NCBI GenBank assembly: GCA_022821585.1
Contig: JAJEDI010000078.1
Location: forward strand, 1-36,298
Source of the DNA: Caldilineaceae bacterium
Lineage (GTDB): Bacteria > Chloroflexota > Anaerolineae > Caldilineales > Caldilineaceae
DNA: 36,298 bases
Direction of reading: 5' to 3'
Both the position numbers and the translations under genes were made by a program. Positions 8,548 to 17,396 of this stretch are shown in pieces. Position 1 is the stretch's first letter; each line of letters opens with the position of its first letter. The notes under the pieces are model-generated. The model had not been told where the DNA came from. It made no database searches and saw only the letters and a list, made by a program, of their open reading frames with translations.

Positions 8548-8589
8548 GCCCACGGTGGCCCTCCATAGGTTGACTACCCACTCGTGGGC
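8548..8589 (+). promoter_or_regulatory. Leader with two mutually exclusive hairpins
   Basis: GCCCACG (8548-8554) can pair perfectly with CGTGGGC (8583-8589). The same 3' arm can instead pair locally as CCCAC (8577-8581) with GTGGG (8584-8588). Two 5' arms competing for one 3' arm is the layout of a conformational switch. No T-run terminator or known ligand-binding core is visible, so this is only suggestive. Confidence 0.35.
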
Positions 8590-8786
8590 GATTCAGGTCA
8601 CGCGACCGGTTATTTTCTGAAAAGGTCGATGGGATTTCACGGGCCTGTCAGGAGGAGTTTGAGCGTAGCGGAGGGAGGTGATCGCTAGAAAAACAGCCGC
8701 TCGTACATCGAGGGCGCATTGCCCTGCCAGCAGTTCATACGCGACGGATTCCTGTGGATAGGCCCAGAAAATGGGAGGAAAAACCC

Positions 8787-10517
8787 ATGAAACGCAATGC
8801 CGTGTTCTACTCGTCGCTGTTGCTCATTGTTGCTCTCCTCATTAGCGCTTGCGCCCCTGCAGCCGTGGAGGCGCCTGCTGAACCCGCTGCTGCCGAAGCC
8901 GAAGGCGAATCAGCCCCGATGGAAGAAAAAGAAGGTGGGGGCACACTTCAGGTGTGCTTCATTCAGGCCACGAGCCACGCTCATTTGGCGGGGTTTGTGG
9001 GACGTGCGGGCAGCCAGCATTTCTACCAGGGCCGCACCATCTTCAGCGGACTGGTGCAGTTAGACCACGACGTCAAGGAGTATATTCCGGAGCTTGCCGA
9101 GAGCTGGGAATTTGACGGCAACAATGTCATTTTCCATTTGCGACACGATGTGACCTGGCATGATGGCACTCCCTTCACTTCCAAGGACGTTCTGTTCAAC
9201 TACGGCAGGCTGATCCCGCACCCTCTGATGGTCAACACGGCCTATAACGGCCTCAAGGACTACATTGTCGGCTATACAGAGTTTAAGGAAGGAAATGCGG
9301 ACTCGGTCAGTGGCATTACCGCGCCCGATGACTACACCGTCGTGTTCGAAATGACGGACGAATACGGCATGGTCGGGATCCATAAAATCGCCGCCGCTAT
9401 CCGGCTTGTGCCAGAGCATATCCTGAGCGAGGTGCCTGAGGATCAGTGGGGGCCTGATGAGAGTGGCGTTCTTGGTCTTGAGAAGACAGACTTTGCGACA
9501 ACAAAGGCGATTGGGACCGGGCCGTTCATGGTCGAGGAGTACGTCCCCGACCAGTACATCATCTATAGCCCGAACCCTGACTACTTCCGCGGCGCGCCGA
9601 AGCTGGACCAGTTGATCTACCGCTCATTCAACGGCGATCCGACGGCGATGATGGTGGCCACCGAGGCCGGTGAGTGCGATTGGGTCATTGGCGAAGGCGG
9701 CGGCCGGCCGGTCGAGTTGCAACGTCTGGCTGCTATAGAGGAACTGGACCTGGAGATCTTCAACCCACCGGCGAACGTTTCGGTGGCCTATTGGTGGAAC
9801 CTGGGGCGTGAACACATTCAGAACCCGCTCATCCGTCAGGGCATCCAGCATGCAATCAACGGCGAACAGTTCAATCAGGTGATGGCCAGCGGAGTGAGCC
9901 GCGGGGCGCGTGTATACCTGGATGGTAAGTGGGGTATAAATCCCGAAGGGGCCAAGTACATCACCTACGATCCCGAACTTGCCAAGCAGAAGCTGACGGA
10001 GGGGGGATGGGATTTCGAAAACGACAAGCTCATCCTCGTGCTGGGGTCGCTTCATCCGGCGTGGGAACCACTGCACCTCACTTTCCAGCAGAACCTGGCG
10101 GCTGTCGGCGTAACGGTTGAGTTCAAGGTGGTTGGCGCCGACTACGGCAACGTGGTCAACAAGGAGCCGTTCGAATGGGACCTGCTGCAGGCGGGCGATT
10201 GGGCTCCCTGGTTCGGTCTGTTGGGATACGACACGACACACCTCAGTACTCGGCCGTGGTATGACAGGGCCGCTCACTACGCAGAAGAGGTCGCTCTGTT
10301 GAAGAGCCTGGAGTTGGAGACGGACGATGCAGTGCTCCAGGAAGCCGTCTGGCAGATCCAGGAAAGTATTGGGGCCGATCCTTTTGGCGTGATACTTTAC
10401 GCCCACATCAACCCCAGCCTGCGCAGCACAAGGACGCGCGGCTGCGACACCATCCCCAGCTACTACTACCATCGCAACAACTGGAATCTTGAACAGTGCT
10501 GGATAGCGTCTGAGTAG
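8787..10517 (+). CDS. ABC transporter solute-binding lipoprotein, family 5 (peptide/oligosaccharide type)
   Basis: The 576-residue protein starts at ATG 8787, 8 bases after GGGAGG (8773-8778). Upstream starts would put an unlikely charged stretch before the signal sequence. It has a lipoprotein signal: MKRN, a hydrophobic core and the lipobox ISAC with C22 as the lipidation site. A low-complexity Ala/Glu linker follows. The mature part matches the SBP_bac_5 family (DppA/OppA/NikA), with blocks such as LAESWEF, FHLRHDVTWHDGTPFTSKDVLFNY, GTGPFMVEEY and INGEQFNQV. It would capture the substrate outside the membrane for the permeases at 12262 and 13279. Family 5 includes peptide and oligosaccharide binders. 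The glycosidase-like neighbour favours a sugar compound (inference). Confidence 0.9.
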   Translation: MKRNAVFYSSLLLIVALLISACAPAAVEAPAEPAAAEAEGESAPMEEKEGGGTLQVCFIQATSHAHLAGFVGRAGSQHFYQGRTIFSGLVQLDHDVKEYIPELAESWEFDGNNVIFHLRHDVTWHDGTPFTSKDVLFNYGRLIPHPLMVNTAYNGLKDYIVGYTEFKEGNADSVSGITAPDDYTVVFEMTDEYGMVGIHKIAAAIRLVPEHILSEVPEDQWGPDESGVLGLEKTDFATTKAIGTGPFMVEEYVPDQYIIYSPNPDYFRGAPKLDQLIYRSFNGDPTAMMVATEAGECDWVIGEGGGRPVELQRLAAIEELDLEIFNPPANVSVAYWWNLGREHIQNPLIRQGIQHAINGEQFNQVMASGVSRGARVYLDGKWGINPEGAKYITYDPELAKQKLTEGGWDFENDKLILVLGSLHPAWEPLHLTFQQNLAAVGVTVEFKVVGADYGNVVNKEPFEWDLLQAGDWAPWFGLLGYDTTHLSTRPWYDRAAHYAEEVALLKSLELETDDAVLQEAVWQIQESIGADPFGVILYAHINPSLRSTRTRGCDTIPSYYYHRNNWNLEQCWIASE

Positions 10518-10557
10518 CGGTTTGACGCTTGCAGCGCCCTTAACCGAACATGTGAGC

Positions 10558-10590
10558 CTCTCCGGTCGCCGGCGGTCGGCGACCGGAGAG
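10558..10590 (+). terminator. Large perfect hairpin after the binding-protein gene
   Basis: A 14-base-pair perfect stem (10558-10571 with 10577-10590) closes a 5-base loop, 40 bases after the binding-protein stop. There is no T-run after it, so full termination is unlikely. Hairpins at this place in ABC operons, such as after malE, commonly stabilise the upstream message so that binding protein exceeds permease. That role, or partial attenuation, is the likely reading. Confidence 0.65.
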
Positions 10591-10634
10591 AGAACCCGAT
10601 CTATTCTGTCTACTGGCGAGCCAGGAGAAACCAC

Positions 10635-12146
10635 ATGCTACTGATCACCGTGGATAGCGGGAACCTCCTCGCTTGCGCCGAGTACGAGCAGGTGACCCGC
10701 TTGGCGGAATTGACCGTCACATCCCGGGCCGACATCTATACGATGGATGTTGCCGACAACGATATCTGCTTCTACCTGTCCAGTGCGGGCACGACCGCTT
10801 CAGGGACGCCGATGAACGCACTTCTGGCCGAGGGCCATGACCCCTATGGAGTATTTATCGAAATCCTCAAAGAAGCAGGCATTGCCGTCGTGCCAAATTT
10901 CCGGGTGAATGACCATCACGGCTCGCCGAACCAGTGGACGGAATGGGAACGGGAACACAAGGAATGGTCGTTGGGACAGGATACGGGCACCTGGAGGTCC
11001 TACAAGAAGGTGGGCGACCGCGGCTGGCGAGAGGTCGGTGACCTGAGACAGATGGACTTTGCCGTCAAGGAGGTGCGGGAGCGCCGCCTGGGTATTTTGC
11101 GGGAGATTGCCGAACGATACCCCCTGGATGGACTCATGCTTGACTTCGGACGGTCGGCGCCGTTCTTCAGGGAGCCAAAGCGGGAGAAGTCGGACAACAT
11201 GACCCAGTTCGTGCGCGCGGTGCGGTCCATGCTGGACGAAGTGGGAGAGAGGCGCGGGGAGCATCTCATGCTCGCGGCCGCGGTGCCTTGGGACATTGAC
11301 TACTGCACAGAGGAAGGGCTCGACATAAAGACATGGATTGACGAAGGGCTTTTGTCCTACGTGTGTCCGGGGGAATGGTTTTTCGTGGACTACAACCTCC
11401 CATACTCCGAATGGGTGGCCTTAACGGAGGGAAGCAGCTGCAAAGTGTACCCCATGCTTATGTCCTGCGTCTCCTCGTCGGATGCGGTCACGCCGGGGAA
11501 GCGTGTCTGGCTGGGCGATGGGTTTGAGGAATTCGACCCGCCCAAGATCGGCGCCCTTGCGGAGAGCGCGTACAGCCAAGGAGTCGACGGGATCATGTTC
11601 TACAATCTGCATGCCAGCTCTTTCGGCAGCAGGCTGTATGCGGCGCTGCGAGAACTGATCGATCCGGCCAGGATCCCTTCCACGACCAGGCACTATTTCT
11701 ACGCCCGCCGGCCCAAATATCTGCCAACAGAGTACTTCTCATTCGGCCTCCCTGATGGGTACGCGCCAGGCGAGGTGGAGGCGTTTACCCCCTTTGAATT
11801 GAATGAAGCCGGGGATGCGTTTTCATACACAGTTCTTTTTGGCAGCGATCTGGGCGGCACAACTGCGGATTTTCAGTTCAAACTGAGAGATCTGGGAGGC
11901 GGTGACGAGATAGAAGTGAGTATGAATGACGGCAGGATCAGCGCGGACAGCCTTGACTTCTACAGTTGCCAGCCGCCCAAACTGCCGGAATTTCGGTATG
12001 CAATATGGCGGTCTGAATTGGGGTCTTCTGACTTAAGAGTGGGAGAGAATGTTCTGACCGTTCGGCTGGCGGAACGCGATCCCGGGCGGACTCTGCCGGT
12101 TCAGGTCGGTGAATTCGAGATTACCGTCGGTCCCAGTGATGGATAG
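10635..12146 (+). CDS. TIM-barrel glycoside hydrolase-like protein
   Basis: The 503-residue protein starts at ATG 10635 with AGGAG (10623-10627) 7 bases upstream. The first 340 residues look like a (beta/alpha)8 barrel of the glycosyl-hydrolase-like GHL10/DUF187 type. There are strand-end motifs FRVNDHHG, YPLDGLMLDFGRSAPFF (candidate catalytic D170) and GVDGIMFYNLHA. The C-terminal 150 residues look like a beta-sandwich. There is no signal peptide, so it is probably cytoplasmic and may process the imported compound. It sits between the binding protein and the permeases of one transporter, which ties it to that substrate. A precise activity cannot be given. Confidence 0.75.
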   Translation: MLLITVDSGNLLACAEYEQVTRLAELTVTSRADIYTMDVADNDICFYLSSAGTTASGTPMNALLAEGHDPYGVFIEILKEAGIAVVPNFRVNDHHGSPNQWTEWEREHKEWSLGQDTGTWRSYKKVGDRGWREVGDLRQMDFAVKEVRERRLGILREIAERYPLDGLMLDFGRSAPFFREPKREKSDNMTQFVRAVRSMLDEVGERRGEHLMLAAAVPWDIDYCTEEGLDIKTWIDEGLLSYVCPGEWFFVDYNLPYSEWVALTEGSSCKVYPMLMSCVSSSDAVTPGKRVWLGDGFEEFDPPKIGALAESAYSQGVDGIMFYNLHASSFGSRLYAALRELIDPARIPSTTRHYFYARRPKYLPTEYFSFGLPDGYAPGEVEAFTPFELNEAGDAFSYTVLFGSDLGGTTADFQFKLRDLGGGDEIEVSMNDGRISADSLDFYSCQPPKLPEFRYAIWRSELGSSDLRVGENVLTVRLAERDPGRTLPVQVGEFEITVGPSDG

Positions 12147-12261
12147 TCGCCGGACCCAAAACACGTCCGAAAAACAAGACAAGTGACTGCGCCCTGCGTT
12201 TGAAGGGACCTTTCATGGTTCATTCAACTGGCAAACGGTATTCAGCCGGAGTTCAAGAGGC

Positions 12262-13224
12262 ATGTCCCAGTACGTCCTGCGCCGGATTGCGTTGATCTTC
12301 CCATTAATGTTTGCGATTACGGTCGTAAACTACACCATCTATGTGCTGTCGCCAGGTGACCCGGTTTCCGCCTTGCTCAATCCGGAGTCGATGCGTTATC
12401 TGGAGGAGGAGGACCTGCAGGCGCTGCGGGAGGCAATGGGCCTGAACAAGCCGGTACACGTTCGTTATCTGATTTGGCTACGCGAAGCGTTGCGGGGGAA
12501 TCTCGGCTGGTCGACACAGATGCGTCTACCGGTGCAACATATCATTGTACGCGACGTCGGCAACACCCTTGGCCTGATGGGATTCGCCCTCTTGTTCTCG
12601 ACGGTGGCAGGCATCGTGCTGGGCATCGTTTCGGCCCTCAAGCAGTACTCTATTCTCGATTACATCCTCACCGGCATTGCTTTCGGAGGCATTGCTATTC
12701 CCGGTTTTTTCTTCGCGCTACTGCTGATCTATGTGGCCGGGCTGCGCCTGGAGTGGTTTCCCGTCGGGGGAATCGTGACGGTGGGGGCGCCACCTTCAGT
12801 AGGAGACCGGCTTTGGCACATGGTGCTGCCGGTGGTCGCCCTCTCGTATGATGGCCTCAGCACGCTGCTCCGTTACACACGTTCCAGCATGTTGGAGGTT
12901 ATTCGTCAAGACTATATCACGACGGCGCGGGCCAAAGGTTTGGCGGAACGTACGGTCATTATGTGGCACGCATTCAAGAATGCCTTGCTGCCGGTGATTA
13001 CGATCACGGGATTGCGATTACCGACGCTGGTTGGGGGAGCCGTGCTGATAGAGAGTGTATTCAATTACAGGGGCATCGGACATACTTTAGTGGCCGCCGC
13101 GGGCAGTCGAGACTACCCGCTCCTGATGGGCGGTCTTCTGATAACGGCAATAATGGTACTGTTGAGCAATCTGATCGCGGATTTGGCCTATGCCTGGGCC
13201 GACCCGCGCATCAGGTACGCTTAG
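12262..13224 (+). CDS. ABC transporter permease, DppB/OppB type
   Basis: The 320-residue integral membrane protein has an N-terminal helix (about 8-30), a periplasmic segment with the typical PGDPV block, and about five further helices. The EAA loop reads DYITTARAKGL...VIMWHAFKNALLPVI, where the ATPase would dock. The DPRIRYA ending is typical of the family. It forms the channel with the next gene. The start is ATG 12262, with a weak ribosome site (GGAG about 10 bases upstream). No DppD/DppF ATPase gene is present in this window, so the importer must share one from elsewhere. Confidence 0.92.
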   Translation: MSQYVLRRIALIFPLMFAITVVNYTIYVLSPGDPVSALLNPESMRYLEEEDLQALREAMGLNKPVHVRYLIWLREALRGNLGWSTQMRLPVQHIIVRDVGNTLGLMGFALLFSTVAGIVLGIVSALKQYSILDYILTGIAFGGIAIPGFFFALLLIYVAGLRLEWFPVGGIVTVGAPPSVGDRLWHMVLPVVALSYDGLSTLLRYTRSSMLEVIRQDYITTARAKGLAERTVIMWHAFKNALLPVITITGLRLPTLVGGAVLIESVFNYRGIGHTLVAAAGSRDYPLLMGGLLITAIMVLLSNLIADLAYAWADPRIRYA

Positions 13225-13278
13225 CGGTGGAGAGCTCTGCTACTGCGCCGCAGGGTAGCGAGAGGGAGACAGTAAGTC

Positions 13279-14181
13279 GTGACGGCAACAGCGCCCGCCT
13301 CGATCGGGCCGCTACGCATGTTTGGAAGTTCGTCGGACTCCTGGCGCAAGCGGACCTGGCGTCGCTTTGTTCGGCATCGTCTGGCGGTAGCCAGCCTGAT
13401 ACTGCTGGTCGCAATTTCGGTCACGGTAACGGCTGCCCCGCTCCTGACACCGCACGGCCCGATCAAGTTCGTGGGCGCGACCGAGGGGAAGCCGACATGG
13501 GAACACCCACTTGGAACTGACAGGTTGGGGCGGGATGTCTGGGCCCGCCTGGTCTATGGCGGGCGCGTTTCGATCTCAGTGGGCATTGTCGCGGTTGCCA
13601 TTTCCATCGCGATCACGATCGTCCTTGGAAGTATTTCCGGGTACTACGGAGGCTGGCTGGATATGCTCATCATGCGTTTCACAGACGTGATGATGGTCTT
13701 CCCCGGCCTTATACTGATCATGGTCGTTGTGTCGGTAGTCGGGCCCAGCATCTATAACGTAATGGTCGTCATCGGCATCCTGGGCTGGACGGGGACGACG
13801 AGATTGCTGCGAGGCCAGATACTGTCGGTGCGAGAGTGGGACTTCGTCACTGCGGCGCGATGCGTCGGGGCATCGAACGGCCAGATCATGTTTCGACACA
13901 TTTTGCCGAACGCGCTGGCGCCCCTGCTGGTAGCGGCGACGTTTGGCGTTGCCGGCGCGATTCTGACAGAGGCCGGGCTTTCCTACATCGGGCTGGGCGT
14001 GCTTCCGCCGGCTCCCTCTTGGGGGAACATGCTCAACGGCGCGCAGTCGATCTATATTCTGGAAAACTTCTGGTGGCTGTGGCTGCCGCCAGGGGTGGCG
14101 ATATTCGTTACTGTGCTGGCAATCAATTTTGTGGGAGATGGTCTGCGCGATGCGCTCGATCCGCGTACGAGTCTGGACTAA
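13279..14181 (+). CDS. ABC transporter permease, DppC/OppC type
   Basis: The 300-residue membrane protein begins with an RFVRHRLAVASLILL block, the OppC-type N-terminal helix. It continues with HPLGTDRLGRDVWARLVYGGR, the family signature before the core helices. The EAA loop reads DFVTAARCVGAS...MFRHILPNALAPL. The ending GDGLRDALDPR is also diagnostic. GTG 13279 is used, with AGAGGGA about 11 bases upstream. It partners the DppB-type permease 54 bases upstream. It is the last gene of the transporter unit, followed by 730 bases without a gene. Confidence 0.92.
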   Translation: MTATAPASIGPLRMFGSSSDSWRKRTWRRFVRHRLAVASLILLVAISVTVTAAPLLTPHGPIKFVGATEGKPTWEHPLGTDRLGRDVWARLVYGGRVSISVGIVAVAISIAITIVLGSISGYYGGWLDMLIMRFTDVMMVFPGLILIMVVVSVVGPSIYNVMVVIGILGWTGTTRLLRGQILSVREWDFVTAARCVGASNGQIMFRHILPNALAPLLVAATFGVAGAILTEAGLSYIGLGVLPPAPSWGNMLNGAQSIYILENFWWLWLPPGVAIFVTVLAINFVGDGLRDALDPRTSLD

Positions 14182-14911
14182 CCAAAGAATGTCCTCCAAG
14201 TTCCAGAGTTGACCTGGCCGCGACTTTACTTCAGATAGAGAAATTTCCTCGCTTTGAAGTTCGCCCCCATGACTTTGGAATAGCCTAGAACGAGGCGGCA
14301 CCGCAAGACGCCGTAGAGAGTGGGCTTTCGCATTCCTAACCAGTGATGACCCACTGCGGAATTCTCTCAGTTTTGGCAAGGGGGCGGGGGACCGGCAAGG
14401 CGGCAGCCTGTCGCTGCCGCGAACTGCAGCCTGGCTGCGCCGGGGGATTACAAGTGGCTTGCAGTGGCAGGCCGCTCGCGTACCAAAGCCTGACGAGGCA
14501 TGGGGTGACTCCAATCGGCAAGCGCGCATGCAAAGGAACTCTACATGCGTTTTCCAGTCGCGAGGCAATGACCTGCGCATTCCTGGGAAAGGCTGTTCAT
14601 TCCTTGATCGGCGGCAACCGAGGTGTTACCATGGATAGGAGCCTACAGTTGAACCCAAGTTTTCGGGATATTGGGAACTTCAAGGTGGCCTAGTCTGGGC
14701 GACGTCGGGGGTCACCGGGGCGGGTTCGATGCAGTGGCGGTCGGAGAACTCTTAGTTCGCAATCGTGGGTTGCACACTTAAGCCGATCAGCGCCATATGA
14801 GTTGGGCGCCGCGCTTGAGAGGTGCAACTGGGTCGACATAACTCTTTCACCTCGTCGTCAGGGGCGGCTAATGGCTGCAGCCGAACGAATAGCAAATGTG
14901 CGGAGCGGAAG
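14182..14911. other. Gene-free stretch of 730 bases
   Basis: I found no credible gene here. A 116-codon frame at 14343-14693 lacks family motifs and has atypical composition, so it is left out. The region contains a perfect 8-base-pair hairpin (GCGGCAGC 14400-14407 with GCTGCCGC 14413-14420) followed by a GCAGC/GCTGC hairpin near 14425-14437. A weak promoter candidate lies at 14815-14842. It marks a boundary between the transporter unit and the oxygenase cluster. Confidence 0.6.
14815..14842 (+). promoter_or_regulatory. Possible promoter of the oxygenase cluster
   Basis: TTGAGA (14815-14820, five of six) and CATAAC (14837-14842, four of six) are separated by 16 bases, about 70 bases before the ATG at 14912. 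The -10 is poor, so this is tentative. Confidence 0.35.
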
Positions 14912-15769
14912 ATGAACGAGATCGAGAGATACGAGTACGATCGTGTGGGGTACCTTACAATATCCGACATGTTAACGGACGAGCAGGTCAGGAGCTTGGC
15001 GGCCGCTATTGACGCGCTGGAAGAGGAGGCGGTTGCGCGTGCGGCGACCGCCCCGCGCCGGAAGAGTCCGACCGGGCTATTGGAGTATCACCACAACGCC
15101 GAGAAGGGCTACTACGTCACCGGGGCGAGGGAGCATGGGACTACGATCATCATTGAGGACTTTTTCAACGCGGACCCTGCATTTGACATGTTGGTAGATC
15201 ACGCGCCGACGATGTCCTATATTTGCGCCATCGTTCAGGAGCGGGCAACGATCAACAATTCGGAAATACGTATTCGCTATCCCGGCAACCAGACCGGCAC
15301 GCACATGGGCGGACCGATCGGGGGTAAGCACAGGTACGGTTACAACCATAAAGGGATCAACAGCATGATGGTGCGGATGGTCTATTTCGTACATGACGTC
15401 GGACCGGAAGACGGCCCTTTCTGCGTTGTGCCGGCAACGCACAAGAGCAATATGGTGTCACCCTACGAGGGAAGGAACCCGGACAAGGAGCCGGGTATGA
15501 TCGGCCTCCCGGTGAAGGCAGGCGATGCAATTCTGTTTACCGAGAATTTGCGCCACGGCGGCTTTACGAACCGCTCCGGTAAGACGCGGAAGACAGTTCA
15601 TATCGGCTACGGCCCATTCTGGATGAAGTCGCAGAACATCGCCACAATGGATGAAGACCAGTACCTTTTGCCAGACACCTATGCCCGATATTCTCCGGAG
15701 CAGCGCCAGCTCTTCCGGGCCTGGCCGAATACGCTGGAACGGGAGTTCGGGGATAACCAAAAAGGATAG
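14912..15769 (+). CDS. PhyH-type (phytanoyl-CoA dioxygenase family) protein with an HxG iron site
   Basis: The protein has 285 residues from ATG 14912, 6 bases after GGAG (14902-14905). An upstream GTG at 14822 in the same frame lacks support. It belongs to the Fe(II)/2-oxoglutarate PhyH family: a cupin core with GPEDGPFCVVPATHKSN and a distal His in LRHGG (H215), followed by R226 placed to bind 2-oxoglutarate. The proximal motif, normally HxD, reads H131-M132-G133. Loss of the carboxylate ligand is known from Fe/2OG halogenases (HxA in SyrB2, HxG in WelO5) but also occurs in uncharacterised PhyH subfamilies. It is cytoplasmic and lies 7 bases before the hydrolase gene. Confidence 0.85.
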   Translation: MNEIERYEYDRVGYLTISDMLTDEQVRSLAAAIDALEEEAVARAATAPRRKSPTGLLEYHHNAEKGYYVTGAREHGTTIIIEDFFNADPAFDMLVDHAPTMSYICAIVQERATINNSEIRIRYPGNQTGTHMGGPIGGKHRYGYNHKGINSMMVRMVYFVHDVGPEDGPFCVVPATHKSNMVSPYEGRNPDKEPGMIGLPVKAGDAILFTENLRHGGFTNRSGKTRKTVHIGYGPFWMKSQNIATMDEDQYLLPDTYARYSPEQRQLFRAWPNTLEREFGDNQKG

Positions 15770-15776
15770 CTGTGTC

Positions 15777-16529
15777 ATGCTTACGATAGACCGAGCGGAA
15801 CTAGCTGGCATCCCATCTTTCATTTTGCGCGATACTCGGGTCGATGATGCCCCGGTCGTCGTTCATTATCACGGCTGGACGGGCGACAAGGGCAGCATCG
15901 AGAACCCGGACCAGTCGTTGGTGCAGCTGGCGTCGGCCGGGTTTTGCGTGGTGGCGCCCGACTGCTATGAGCATGGGGAACGCCGGACTGATGCCTGGTT
16001 TCGCGCTCAGTTCAATGGCTGGGCCTTTGTCTGTCAGGCGATGGACCGGACGCGTGCGGAGGCGCCGGCGCTGTTCGAAGCGGTCATGGCACTGTCTTTC
16101 AGTTCATCCCGCGATCCCCAGGTTTGCGGCTCCTCGATGGGGGGGCTCATCGCGCAGATGGTCTTTGCAGAAAACAGAAAGTATATCTCGATGGTCTCGA
16201 TAGTGGGCCGGTCGAGCTTTTTTCAGGCCGATGAATGGTGCCGGGAAGCGCAGGAGGGGACCTGGTGCGACGACTGGTGCGCGAAGTATGCGACGCAGTC
16301 TCACCCTGACAGATTTACGGACCGGCCGGTCCTCTTCATTGACGGCGGCCTCGATACCGACTGCCCGGCGTCAACCAATGCGGAGACTGTGCGCCTAATT
16401 AACGGAAGGGGAGGAAGGGCGGAGCACTTCGTGGACCCCGAGGTTGGTCACGCCCGGTCGCCTTCCATGCGGGCGCGGTTCGTTGACTGGATTATCACGC
16501 ATGGCCAGCCGGCGCTGGGCGCCGTTTGA
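15777..16529 (+). CDS. Alpha/beta hydrolase (dienelactone hydrolase/YitV-like)
   Basis: The 250-residue protein starts at ATG 15777, after AAGGA near 15762-15766, and is probably translated together with the oxygenase gene. The oxyanion region reads HYHGWTG. The nucleophile elbow is GSSMGG with S120. An acid candidate lies in IDGGLDTDCPAS, and the catalytic His is H225 in EVGHAR. All three triad positions are therefore present. It has no signal peptide. It lies between two PhyH-type oxygenases, so it may hydrolyse an ester or lactone made or used by them (inference). Confidence 0.87.
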   Translation: MLTIDRAELAGIPSFILRDTRVDDAPVVVHYHGWTGDKGSIENPDQSLVQLASAGFCVVAPDCYEHGERRTDAWFRAQFNGWAFVCQAMDRTRAEAPALFEAVMALSFSSSRDPQVCGSSMGGLIAQMVFAENRKYISMVSIVGRSSFFQADEWCREAQEGTWCDDWCAKYATQSHPDRFTDRPVLFIDGGLDTDCPASTNAETVRLINGRGGRAEHFVDPEVGHARSPSMRARFVDWIITHGQPALGAV

Positions 16530-16634
16530 CCAGAGGGAACATGAGGGCAGCGGGCAGGTCTCGTCTGGTTCTGCGAAATGTTCAAAACGGTCGGCTCTTT
16601 CATGGACGCGTAGTCAAAGAAAGGAGAACAGGTC

Positions 16635-17396
16635 GTGGACAAGAGTTCAAACGTGAAACATGACATCTCCAAGATCATCGCTGAACTGGATGAACGCGGT
16701 TATTGCGTCATCCCGGGGGTGATTGCGCCGGAGAAAGCGGACGAGGCGCGCTCGGTGCTGGAACGTCTGTTGGCGGAAGAGGCGACTGAGGGCACATGGC
16801 GGACGAAGAGGCAGCGCGTCGCCCGGATCGCGGTTAAGGATCCAATCTTTGTGGAGCTGATGGCACACCCATTGATCGTCTCGATCTGGCGGGAGTACCT
16901 GGACGAGGACATGATCTGCTCAACGTGGACGGCGAACACCGCCCATCCCGGGTTTGATGACTATGGCTGGCATCCGGATTTTCCGTTCCAGTTCGTTAAT
17001 CAACCGTGGCCGACCGACAACGTGAGCGGGCAGACGATGTGGCTACTGGATGACTTGACAGAGGAGAATGGGGGTACTGGCCTTTTGCCTTTCAGCCATC
17101 TCAAGGGCCACCGGCCACCAGAGGATATCCGGAATAAGTGGATTGAGGAAGCGGAGATCCTGACGGGGCAGCGCGGCAGCGTGATGGTGATGAATGGTAA
17201 GACATGGCATTCGGCGCGGCCCAATGTTACTGACAAAGCGCGTTCTGTCCTGCTGGGGATGTATTGCCGTCCCTTCTACGTAACGCAGGAGGATATGCGG
17301 GCGCAGTTGGCCGACCTGGAGAACCCGTCGGAACTGGTACAGCAGTTGATGGGCGCGAACCAGCATCAGCCAGGCGTTGTAAGCAACAGGTACTAA
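16635..17396 (+). CDS. PhyH-type Fe(II)/2-oxoglutarate dioxygenase with canonical HxD site
   Basis: The 253-residue protein starts at GTG 16635, 7 bases after AGGAGA (16622-16627). Its iron triad looks complete: H113-P-D115 in YGWHPDFPF and distal H192 in KTWHSARPN, with R203 eleven residues later as the 2-oxoglutarate anchor. The N-terminal GYCVIPGVI block is typical of the family. It probably hydroxylates a small molecule. It shares only fold-level similarity with the HxG protein at 14912, so it is not a recent duplicate. Its substrate is unknown. Confidence 0.9.
   Translation: MDKSSNVKHDISKIIAELDERGYCVIPGVIAPEKADEARSVLERLLAEEATEGTWRTKRQRVARIAVKDPIFVELMAHPLIVSIWREYLDEDMICSTWTANTAHPGFDDYGWHPDFPFQFVNQPWPTDNVSGQTMWLLDDLTEENGGTGLLPFSHLKGHRPPEDIRNKWIEEAEILTGQRGSVMVMNGKTWHSARPNVTDKARSVLLGMYCRPFYVTQEDMRAQLADLENPSELVQQLMGANQHQPGVVSNRY

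Larger units (their letters stand above)
8478..8786. other. Intergenic leader region before the ABC transporter unit
   Basis: No gene is called in these 309 bases. They hold a promoter (8497-8525), a leader with two competing hairpins (8548-8589) and the ribosome site of the binding-protein gene (GGGAGG 8773-8778). I saw no clear terminator for the preceding operon. Confidence 0.65.

Noticed and set aside
8651..8690. Mini-ORF of nine codons (TTG 8659) behind AGGAGG in the transporter leader
   Set aside because: The ribosome site is only about 3 bases from the start and the peptide has no regulatory codon run, so a leader peptide is not supported.
14343..14693. Open frame of 116 codons in the gene-free stretch
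   Set aside because: Cys/Gly/Arg-rich composition, no ribosome site and no motif; it runs through hairpin sequence.
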